DNA of 64,000 bases from Pseudomonas fluorescens (GTDB taxonomy: Bacteria; Pseudomonadota; Gammaproteobacteria; Pseudomonadales; Pseudomonadaceae). Where the stretch lies: the NCBI RefSeq assembly GCF_001708445.1, contig NZ_CP015637.1, positions 4,403,001 to 4,467,000 of the forward strand, read 5' to 3'. Every line of letters begins with the position of its first letter. Positions within the stretch are counted from its first letter, which is position 1. The notes beneath the pieces were generated by a model that saw only the letters and a list, made by a program, of their open reading frames with translations, searched no databases and was not told the origin of the DNA. Shown piece after piece: positions 19,466 through 26,496 of this stretch. A program made the position numbers and the translations under genes.

Positions 19466-19488
19466 AATATTATTATGGTAATAATATT
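19466..19488. promoter_or_regulatory. Probable TetR-family operator
   Basis: A perfect AT-only palindrome: AATATTATTA, TGG, TAATAATATT. It lies 26 bases before the start of the TetR gene, which suggests autoregulation. Confidence 0.75.
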
Positions 19489-19514
19489 CAACCCATGAAC
19501 GACGGAGGCACACG

Positions 19515-20054
19515 ATGAGCGATAAAAAAGCGCAAACCCGCGAACGCATTCTGCAGGCCGCCAGTGCCGCGTTGGTCCAGCGTGGCCCGGCCGAGCCGAG
19601 CGTGGGGGAAGTCATGGGCGCGGCGGGGCTGACGGTGGGTGGGTTTTACGCGCATTTTGAAAGCAAGGATGCGCTGATGCTGGAGGCCTTCAGTCAACTG
19701 CTGGCCCAGCGTCGAGCTTCGATCGACGACATGGACGAGCAACTGACCGGTGAAGAGCGTCGTGCGCTGGTGGCCGCGTTCTACCTGTCGCGCAAACACC
19801 GCGACTCTACGGCCAAAGCCTGCCCCATCCCGGCGACGGTGGGCGAGATGAGCCGCCTGCCGGACGAATTTCGCCAGGTGCTCAATGAGCATGTGGAGTT
19901 GATGGCTGCACAGTTGGCCGCCAGCCCGGAAGATACCGACAAAGCCTTGGCAGACATGGCCTTGATGATTGGTGGCCTGGCCCTGGCTCGTGCGCTTGGG
20001 CCGGGTGAATTGTCGGATCGTGTATTGCGTGCTGCCAAGTCGGCAGTGCGCTGA
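19515..20054 (+). CDS. TetR/AcrR-family transcriptional regulator
   Basis: 179 residues. The N-terminal helix-turn-helix is clear (RERILQAASAALVQRG...GLTVGGFYAHFESKDALM). The C-terminal domain should bind an unknown ligand. A perfect palindrome sits just upstream of its start. The hydrolase gene begins 15 bases after its stop, so the regulator and hydrolase probably form an operon. Confidence 0.9.
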   Translation: MSDKKAQTRERILQAASAALVQRGPAEPSVGEVMGAAGLTVGGFYAHFESKDALMLEAFSQLLAQRRASIDDMDEQLTGEERRALVAAFYLSRKHRDSTAKACPIPATVGEMSRLPDEFRQVLNEHVELMAAQLAASPEDTDKALADMALMIGGLALARALGPGELSDRVLRAAKSAVR

Positions 20055-20069
20055 AAAGGGGGTTGCATA

Positions 20070-20903
20070 ATGGGCGCATTCACATGGATTCGTAGCGTCA
20101 ACGGCACCTTGGGGCGCCTGGCGCCGCACACGGTGGCCAGTAAAATGCGTCGGGTCTTCATGACCCCGCGAGACCTGCCGCCGCGTGATTGGGAATTGCC
20201 GCTGCTGGCCCAGTCGGAGCGCATCACCTTGCGTTTCGGCCTGTCGGCGCTGCGTTGGGGCCAAGGGCCGGCGGTGTTGCTGATGCACGGTTGGGAAGGG
20301 CGGCCGACGCAATTCGCCAGCTTGATCACGGCGTTGGTGGGCAACGGCTATTCGGTGATTGCCCTCGATGGCCCGGCCCATGGTCGTTCGCCGGGGCGTG
20401 AGGCCCATGTGCTGTTGTTCGCCCGCGCCATGCTGGAGGCGGCGGCCGAGTTGCCGCCCTTGCACGCGGTGGTCGGCCATTCCATGGGCGGCGCCAGTGC
20501 GATGCTGGCGGTGCAGTTGGGGTTGCGCACTGAAGCGCTGGTGAGCATTGCGGCGCCGTCGCGCTTCCTGGATGTGCTGCGCGGCTTTGCCGGAATGGTC
20601 GGTTTGCCGTCGCGGGCCCGCTCGGCGTTTATCCAGGAAGTGGAACTGACGTTCGGCATGCCGCTCAAGCACTTGGATGTCGCCCACTACCAGATGAATA
20701 TCCCTGGCCTGATCGTTCACGCCGAAGACGATACCTTCGTTCCGGTCAACGCCTCGCAAGCTATCCATGACGCCTGGTTCGACAGCCGCCTGCTGCGCCT
20801 GGAACACGGCGGGCACCAGAAAGTTCTGGCTGATCCGCGTGTGATCGAAGGCGTGCTGGATCTGTTGGCAGGCCGTCGTTTACAGGAGCGCCAGACCGCC
20901 TGA
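20070..20903 (+). CDS. Alpha/beta hydrolase
   Basis: 277 residues. The oxyanion region is LLMHGWEGRPTQF, the nucleophile elbow is GHSMGG with Ser138, and the probable catalytic His is in LEHGGHQKVL near the C-terminus. The strand-acid pattern AEDDTFVP supplies the Asp. It is a soluble esterase-type enzyme of unknown substrate, next to a TetR regulator that may respond to that substrate. Confidence 0.87.
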   Translation: MGAFTWIRSVNGTLGRLAPHTVASKMRRVFMTPRDLPPRDWELPLLAQSERITLRFGLSALRWGQGPAVLLMHGWEGRPTQFASLITALVGNGYSVIALDGPAHGRSPGREAHVLLFARAMLEAAAELPPLHAVVGHSMGGASAMLAVQLGLRTEALVSIAAPSRFLDVLRGFAGMVGLPSRARSAFIQEVELTFGMPLKHLDVAHYQMNIPGLIVHAEDDTFVPVNASQAIHDAWFDSRLLRLEHGGHQKVLADPRVIEGVLDLLAGRRLQERQTA

Positions 20904-20941
20904 TACACTGCCGTGCCGACATCAATCGACTGGAGCAAGGC

Positions 20942-21376
20942 ATGGGCTGGGATTTGGCAACGCCGTTTATCATCGACCTGCAGGTGGCCCCTGAGGACAT
21001 TGACGGCCTGGGGCACGCCAACAACGCGGTGTACGTCGCCTGGCTGGAACGCTGCGCCTGGCGCCACTCCCAGCGCCTGGGGCTGGACCTGACCGAGTAT
21101 CGTCGCCTGGACCGTGCCATGGCCGTGGTGCGCCATGAGATCGATTACCTGGCGGCCGGCTATGAGGGCGACGAGCTGCAACTGGCGACCTGGATCGTCG
21201 ATTGGGACCAGCGCCTGAAAATGACCCGGCGCTTCCAGCTCGTCCGGCCCCGTGACGGCGCGACCTTGCTGCGCGCGCAAACCACCTTCGTCTGCATTGA
21301 ACTGTCCACGGGCAAGCCCAAGCGTATGCCGACAGAGTTTCTCGACGGTTATGGCCCCGCCCTGACAGGGGGTTAA
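20942..21376 (+). CDS. Hotdog-fold acyl-CoA thioesterase
   Basis: 144 residues of the 4-hydroxybenzoyl-CoA thioesterase (YbgC-like) type. The family motif is seen in DGLGHANNAVYVAWLERCAW, with the Asp and His-Asn near residues 20-27. It should hydrolyse acyl-CoA or a similar thioester. It lies 38 bases after the hydrolase and on the same strand. Confidence 0.87.
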   Translation: MGWDLATPFIIDLQVAPEDIDGLGHANNAVYVAWLERCAWRHSQRLGLDLTEYRRLDRAMAVVRHEIDYLAAGYEGDELQLATWIVDWDQRLKMTRRFQLVRPRDGATLLRAQTTFVCIELSTGKPKRMPTEFLDGYGPALTGG

Positions 21377-21431
21377 CGGTTGCGCTGGGAAACCCAGTAA
21401 ACTGCGCCACGATTTTTGTTGAGTGTTTTCC

Positions 21432-22400
21432 ATGCAAATTGCCTTGGCGCCCATGGAGGGGTTGGTCGACAACATCCTGCGGGACGTGTTGACCCGCGTG
21501 GGCGGTATCGACTGGTGCGTGACCGAATTCATCCGCGTCAACGACCGCCTGCTCACCCCCGCCTATTTCCATAAGCTCGCTCCGGAACTGCTGCAAGGCG
21601 CCCATACGGCTGCCGGTGTGCCGCTGCGTGTGCAATTGCTTGGCTCCGACCCGGTGTGCCTGGCCGAAAACGCAGCCCTGGCCTGCGAGCTCGGTTCGCA
21701 AGTGATCGACCTGAACTTCGGCTGTCCGGCCAAGACCGTCAATAAGTCGCGCGGCGGTGCGGTGCTGCTCAAGGAGCCGGAGCTGCTCAATCAGATCGTC
21801 GAGCACGTACGCCGAGCAGTTCCTGCTCATATCCCGGTGACCGCCAAGATGCGTCTGGGCTTCGACAGCCCGGACGGCGCGTTGGTGTGCGCCACTGCCC
21901 TGGCCGAAGGTGGCGCGGCGCATATCGTGGTGCATGCGCGCACCAAGACCGATGGCTACAAGCCCCCGGCCCATTGGGAGTGGATCCCGCGGGTGCAGGA
22001 CGTGGTCAAGGTGCCGGTGTTCGCCAACGGGGATATCTGGAGCGTCGAAGACTGGAAGCGTTGCCGCGAAGTCAGCGGCGCTGAAGACATCATGCTCGGT
22101 CGTGGCCTGGTAGCGCGCCCTGACCTGGCTCGGCAGATTGCCGCGGCGCGGGCGGGCGAAGACGTGGTGGAAATGACTTGGGCGCAGTTGCAGCCCTTGC
22201 TTCAGGACTTCTGGGTCCAGTCGGTCGCCCAGTTGACCGAACGCCAGGCGCCGGGCCGTTTGAAGCAGTGGCTGGCGATGCTGACGCGTAATTACCCCGA
22301 AGCTGTCGAGCTGTTTACGGCCCTGCGCCGCGAGACCGGGTTGGAGCAGGTGAGTCGCCTGCTGAATATGCCCCATCCTGAGTCATGCAGTAACGCTTGA
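21432..22400 (+). CDS. dusC: tRNA-dihydrouridine(16) synthase
   Basis: 322 residues of the flavin Dus family. It begins [20 protein letters not shown], with the active-site Cys in [16 protein letters not shown] and the FMN phosphate site near [10 protein letters not shown]. The [12 protein letters not shown] opening fits DusC, which reduces U16 of tRNA. The ATG at 21432 is preferred over the in-frame start nine bases upstream. Confidence 0.93.
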   Translation: MQIALAPMEGLVDNILRDVLTRVGGIDWCVTEFIRVNDRLLTPAYFHKLAPELLQGAHTAAGVPLRVQLLGSDPVCLAENAALACELGSQVIDLNFGCPAKTVNKSRGGAVLLKEPELLNQIVEHVRRAVPAHIPVTAKMRLGFDSPDGALVCATALAEGGAAHIVVHARTKTDGYKPPAHWEWIPRVQDVVKVPVFANGDIWSVEDWKRCREVSGAEDIMLGRGLVARPDLARQIAAARAGEDVVEMTWAQLQPLLQDFWVQSVAQLTERQAPGRLKQWLAMLTRNYPEAVELFTALRRETGLEQVSRLLNMPHPESCSNA

Positions 22401-22456
22401 GTGTTTGTTGAGGACCGCTGGGGCCACGCGTCAGCGTTTATTGTATTTCAACGTAA

Positions 22457-22490
22457 ATGCTCCGTACCGAAAAGTACGGGGCATTTTGTG
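22457..22490 (+). terminator. dusC terminator
   Basis: An 11-bp stem (ATGCTCCGTAC / GTACGGGGCAT, one G·U pair) with loop CGAAAA, followed by TTTTGTGTTTG. Confidence 0.85.
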
Positions 22491-22884
22491 TTTGTGGGCG
22501 GTAGGGATTCACTCGGTACCCCCAGCGGTAGTGGGGTATTTGGGTGAGGGAGAGGGTGTTTCAATATTAGGCGGTAACATTGAGTAAAGTGCACGGTATT
22601 CCAGATTCAAAATAAAATGGCATGTAAGGTTTTTTGTGTTTTTCATTTTTTTAATGTGAATGAATGATTGGGTTGCTTGATGTTATTCCCGTGGACGCGG
22701 AATAACACAATAGACGGTGTTGTGGTCTCTGGAATTATGTCGGTGATTGACGTGTTGCGCGGTTTATTAGCGTGTGTGTCCTGTAAGGGCATGTCGGGCC
22801 CGTTTGATACGCGGCATTCCTCTGGAAGTCATGGGGAAAAGTCTGAAGATTCAGTTTGGTTTCCTTATATGAAGCGCGATTTCA
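22491..22884. other. AT-rich, gene-poor leader of the effector-candidate operon
   Basis: About 390 bp, visibly richer in A and T than the rest of the window (T-runs around 22630-22655). A 77-codon frame at 22668-22901 starts at TTG without a ribosome-binding site and overlaps the Hrp-type promoter, so I do not call it. The composition suggests acquired DNA. Confidence 0.5.
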
Positions 22885-22912
22885 GGAACTCGATGGCGTG
22901 ATGTTCCACGAA
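22885..22912 (+). promoter_or_regulatory. hrp box (HrpL-type sigma factor promoter)
   Basis: GGAACT at 22885-22890, a 15-base spacer, then CCACGAA at 22906-22912. This fits the published HrpL consensus GGAAC(C/T)-N15-16-CCACNNA at every defined position. It lies about 100 bases before the first of three co-directional genes of unknown family. HrpL promoters drive type III secretion genes and effectors in Pseudomonas. Confidence 0.82.
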
Positions 22913-23014
22913 TGTAATGACTGTGAAGCAACGCCGTTGTTCGCAGCCCCTACAGACTATCGCTTCCCTGGCCAATTAACGTACGTCAGGCCGCGCTGAA
23001 TAAGGAACTTGCTA

Positions 23015-24088
23015 ATGTCGCTATCGATCAATAACTCCCCCTTTGTCAATGTTGATAAGTCGGTCTATGACCGTAGCCCAGCTTCAGCCGATGTCAATAA
23101 AAGTGCGCTGCCTGCCAAGGCAGATACTCGGGCGCCGGTTCGCAGTGACTGTTTCCAAGTTGCGCCCAATAACGTGATAGTCAATGGCGGTGCACTCACC
23201 AAGTTGTTTGACATGTTTGATATGGTCTTCAGGGCCATGCGCGAGGTGCTTTCCGGAAGAAACATAGCCGCTGATGTACTGCCCCAGTCGGGGCAATTGC
23301 CGGGCGTTAAGCCGGACGCGCGCCAGCTGCCTGTGACCCCTGACAAGGGCAACCTGCCGTTGAAACCACAGCAGCGCGACTTGCCAGGCGTGAAGCTGCC
23401 GATGGAGCCTCGGTACGTTGATCCGGCATGGGTGCGGCCTGACGAGCACGAGCACGAGCCGCATGAGGAACTGGTTTTACCTCCCCACATCAGCGTGAAC
23501 AACGATGCCAAGGCCAATGTGCATGTGAACGTGAACGTCGGCCATTGCCATTGCCCGGATACGCAGTCGTTACCGGACGGCGGGTTGAAGCCGCGGGTGC
23601 TGCCGGACGTGCCCAAGCCCGTCGTGGAGCCCAGGCTGAATGTGAAACCCTGGGTAACGCCCCGCCCCAAGCCCGAGGTCAAGCCAGGCGTAACGCCAAG
23701 CCCACGGCCTGAGGTCGAGCTGAATGTGAAACCCTGGGTAACGCCCCGCCCCAAGCCCGAGGTCAAGCCAGGCGTAACGCCAAGCCCACGGCCTGAGGTC
23801 GAGCTGAATGTGAAACCCTGGGTAACGCCCCGCCCCAAGCCCGAGGTCAAGCCAGGCGTAACGCCAAGCCCACGGTCTGAGGTCAAGCTGAACATGAACC
23901 CCGACACAACACCCAGCCCGAAGCCTGAAGTCCAGTCGGATGTAAAACCCAACGTAACGCCGACGCCTGAGGTCACGCCACAGCCGGCACCTCCTGTTAC
24001 CCCGGACTTAACCAGCCCAGCCCCTACGGATAATCGATTCGACCCAAGGAGTTGGCGGTTCGCGCCGCGTCCGAAGTTCATGTCCTGA
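23015..24088 (+). CDS. Candidate type III-secreted Pro-rich repeat protein
   Basis: 357 residues of no family I recognise. The ATG at 23015 has AAGGA upstream. Residues 1-60 are polar, Ser/Asn-rich and begin MSLSINN. A predicted helix follows (LTKLFDMFDMVFRAMREVLSGR, about 66-87), then a Pro-rich region, a His/Asn patch (HVNVNVGHCHCPD) and a Pro/Lys/Val repeat array of three near-identical 28-residue units with decayed copies after them. It has no signal peptide or membrane segment. The hrp box upstream and the Ser/Asn-rich N-terminus suggest a type III secretion substrate. Its start and helix-LSxR-Pro-rich layout are like the next protein, but the peptidase domain is absent. Confidence 0.62.
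   Translation: MSLSINNSPFVNVDKSVYDRSPASADVNKSALPAKADTRAPVRSDCFQVAPNNVIVNGGALTKLFDMFDMVFRAMREVLSGRNIAADVLPQSGQLPGVKPDARQLPVTPDKGNLPLKPQQRDLPGVKLPMEPRYVDPAWVRPDEHEHEPHEELVLPPHISVNNDAKANVHVNVNVGHCHCPDTQSLPDGGLKPRVLPDVPKPVVEPRLNVKPWVTPRPKPEVKPGVTPSPRPEVELNVKPWVTPRPKPEVKPGVTPSPRPEVELNVKPWVTPRPKPEVKPGVTPSPRSEVKLNMNPDTTPSPKPEVQSDVKPNVTPTPEVTPQPAPPVTPDLTSPAPTDNRFDPRSWRFAPRPKFMS
23636..23887 (+). repeat. Three tandem 84-bp coding repeats
   Basis: Units begin at 23636, 23720 and 23804 with CTGAATGTGAAACCCTGGGT. Each encodes 28 residues starting LNVKPWVTPRPKPEV. The copies are almost identical at DNA level; a decayed fourth begins at 23888. Each unit is itself two related halves (VKPWVTPRPKPE and VKPGVTPSPRPE). 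Such arrays change length easily by slippage or recombination. Confidence 0.9.
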
Positions 24089-24176
24089 CCTGACTTACTT
24101 GATCTCGATACTTTGAATAGAGCGCGTACTTCCTGAACTTAACCGTTTAGCGAAGTACCTGCTCGTGGAGGGCTGC

Positions 24177-25118
24177 ATGTCGTGTTGTTCAATTAATAAT
24201 ATTGCGCGTGTCGGGGATATGCGCCAGGTACTGCCTACGGATTCTCTGAGTGTCAGTAATGACTCAACCCCGCCATCCACTAGTGCCGGGCAGGGTGTTC
24301 GTTTCGCGCCCACTGCGCAGGGAAGTACGATGGGAGTGGGTGATAATTCAGACGCTATCCAGACTATGGTGGCGCTGTTTTCCTCATTTTTTACTCAACT
24401 GATTAACCTGCTATCGGATAGAAAAGACAAAACAGTCCCCGATATACCGCCTCCGCGCCCCGAGGTGGCACCGCGAGTGGTACCAGAACCTGTGGCGCCA
24501 CGGCCGGCGCCAGCGGTGTATATCCCAGGCCTTTCGAATAAGCGAAACGGCGCCAAGCCGGACAATATCTGGAGCGGATTTCGCCAGGGGCCCGACGGCA
24601 ACTGTGTGACGGTATCGGCCATCAAGGCGGCGATGTATCGATTCGGCCAAAGCCCCACGGATATTTTCAAAGAGGTGCAAAAAACGGGCGATGGTTATCA
24701 CGTGGTCATGCGTGATGACTTCCGGCTTACCCTGAGTGATCGTGAATTGATTGAAGGTGCGCGGGGCGCGAAGTTTGCCGGTACCGACAGAGGCATGCTT
24801 CAGGATGCGCAGTTTCTCTTCGCCGTCAGTGCCAAGCGGGCACAGATGGAAAACAACGATCGCACGGCGGGCCGCAGTTATCAGGCTGCGATCCGCAGTT
24901 TGAATGATGGCGAGGATGAGACCGGGCCTGGGGAGGGGTTTTTGCGACTGGGATTAAGGAAACACATGAAGCGCGTCCACGTCAGTGAACTCGCTCGCGG
25001 CCAACTGGGGATGTGCAATCGAACCGGGCATTCGGTGGCGGTCATCAATGGGCGGGAGGAGTTATGGGGCAGCCCGGGCTGGGCGCCAACCCACGGTGAT
25101 GCTGTAGCGCTTATGTGA
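24177..25118 (+). CDS. Candidate type III effector with papain/calpain-like cysteine peptidase domain
   Basis: 313 residues from the ATG at 24177, preceded by GGAGGG; an in-frame GTG at 24165 is less likely. The N-terminus MSCCSINN is Ser/Asn-rich, a hydrophobic helix lies at about 60-80 ending LLSDR, and a Pro-rich linker follows (residues 88-113). The C-terminal domain contains QGPDGNCV, with Gln137 exactly six residues before Cys143 as in papain and calpain, and GHSVAVING with His285. The C-to-H distance (142) is close to that of papain (134). Glu295 may take the third position. The call of peptidase rests on these motifs. It is 88 bases after the first gene and likely in one operon. Confidence 0.65.
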   Translation: MSCCSINNIARVGDMRQVLPTDSLSVSNDSTPPSTSAGQGVRFAPTAQGSTMGVGDNSDAIQTMVALFSSFFTQLINLLSDRKDKTVPDIPPPRPEVAPRVVPEPVAPRPAPAVYIPGLSNKRNGAKPDNIWSGFRQGPDGNCVTVSAIKAAMYRFGQSPTDIFKEVQKTGDGYHVVMRDDFRLTLSDRELIEGARGAKFAGTDRGMLQDAQFLFAVSAKRAQMENNDRTAGRSYQAAIRSLNDGEDETGPGEGFLRLGLRKHMKRVHVSELARGQLGMCNRTGHSVAVINGREELWGSPGWAPTHGDAVALM

Positions 25119-25236
25119 CTGACGTGAATGGAAGAACGCAGCAGCCCTCTGGGGCGTACTCGATCAACGCTGGGGTGGTGTGCGTGCGTCCTGGCTGCGC
25201 GTTCTGCGGTTTAGATAAACATCAGGAATCCAGTGG

Positions 25237-26493
25237 ATGAATATCTCGGTATTGGCTCGTCCGGTGACCCCGATGGGTGTGCAAGGCCAGGGCTTGTCGG
25301 AATCTTCTTCGAAGCATGCAGGGGAAAAGCCCGCCGACATCGCCCGGGCATTTAACGCGACGCAACGTCGGTTCGGTGAGCATTTTGATTGCAGCAGCCA
25401 TGCGGCGGTCATCAAGTTGATGATGATGACCTTCGGACAACATCCTGCCGGGATGTTCAACGAGGTCAAGCGTTCAGGTGATGGCTATGAAGTCACGATG
25501 AAGGATGAATTCAAGGTTCGTCTTTCGCGCCAGGAAATGGAACAGGCGGCGCAGGCCTCACGCTTTGCCGGTGAGGACGACGGTGCGGTCAGGGATGCCA
25601 ACTTTGTGTTCGCCGCCTTTGTGAAACGCAAGCAGATGACCCAAGGCTACTCGACGTTTGGCGCGGCCTTGTCAACGACCGTCGAGGGCGAGACGCTCAA
25701 GCGGTGTTTGCAGGGCATGGGGGTGTACGGCCTTTCGCAGTTTGTCTCGTCGAACGACATGAAGCTCAACGGGGCGGTGGGCGTCATGCAGACGCATGAC
25801 TTTGGTGCCGTGTTAGTCAAAGAGGGGGGCAGGCATCAGGACTACGGGTATGTATTGTTTGACGATAGGAAACCGCTGCGCAGCGATGCCCAGGCGGTGT
25901 CCCATGAGGGCGAAAACCCGTCGCCTGGGCAAATCTGGGAGGGGTTCTATCAAGGTGCGGAAGGTAATTGCGTCACCGTTTCAGCGATCAAGGCGGCCCT
26001 GATGCGCTTCGGGCAGGACTCCCAGGGTATCTATAAGCACATTCACCTCACCCCGGATGGCTTTGACGTGACCATGCGGGATTCCTTCAGGCTGCAATTG
26101 AGCCATGATGAAGTCAGCCAGGCGACACAAGCCTCGAACTTTCGTGGCGCCCACCCGCAATTGCTGAGCTATGCGAACTTTTTGTACGCCGTCAGCGCCA
26201 AGCGCGCGCAATTGGAGAATAACGATTCGCGCGCCGGGCAGGGTTATGCGGTGGCTTTGGAAACCCTCAACGACGGGGAAACACCAGGGGAGGCGCTGCG
26301 GCGTCTCGGGCTGTTTGGCTATATGCGCGAAAGTACTGTTGAGGAGCTGGCGAACGGTGCGATCGGTACCCTGGCGGACCGTTTCCATTCGGTCGCGGTG
26401 GTCAACGGTGCGGTTGACTACTATGGGCAAAAACACCGCCTGGCGTCATCGCGATGGATGAATACCGGGTTGCGGGCCTTGAAGCTGGCGTGA
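25237..26493 (+). CDS. Two-domain paralogue: degenerate plus intact papain/calpain-like domains
   Basis: 418 residues starting at the ATG 25237 (AGGA upstream). Two copies of the domain seen in the previous gene stand in tandem. Copy 1 (about 40-210) keeps Cys52 and His187 but has Phe46 where the oxyanion Gln should be. Copy 2 (about 228-400) has the full set: QGAEGNCV with Gln239 and Cys245, and FHSVAVVNG with His384; Asp394 may be the third residue. Shared blocks outside the active site include GDGY.V.M.D.F and AKRAQ.ENND. It has no signal peptide. It lacks the Pro-rich linker of its neighbour. It ends three bases from the convergent GGDEF/EAL gene. Confidence 0.65.
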   Translation: MNISVLARPVTPMGVQGQGLSESSSKHAGEKPADIARAFNATQRRFGEHFDCSSHAAVIKLMMMTFGQHPAGMFNEVKRSGDGYEVTMKDEFKVRLSRQEMEQAAQASRFAGEDDGAVRDANFVFAAFVKRKQMTQGYSTFGAALSTTVEGETLKRCLQGMGVYGLSQFVSSNDMKLNGAVGVMQTHDFGAVLVKEGGRHQDYGYVLFDDRKPLRSDAQAVSHEGENPSPGQIWEGFYQGAEGNCVTVSAIKAALMRFGQDSQGIYKHIHLTPDGFDVTMRDSFRLQLSHDEVSQATQASNFRGAHPQLLSYANFLYAVSAKRAQLENNDSRAGQGYAVALETLNDGETPGEALRRLGLFGYMRESTVEELANGAIGTLADRFHSVAVVNGAVDYYGQKHRLASSRWMNTGLRALKLA

Positions 26494-26496
26494 GGG

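Noticed and set aside
22668..22901. 77-codon frame in the AT-rich leader
   Set aside because: TTG start, no ribosome-binding site, and it overlaps the hrp-type promoter. The product looks like chance sequence.
23636..23970. Possible CRISPR-like repeat array
   Set aside because: The repeats are directly adjacent 84-bp units in frame inside a coding sequence, with no spacers and no cas genes.
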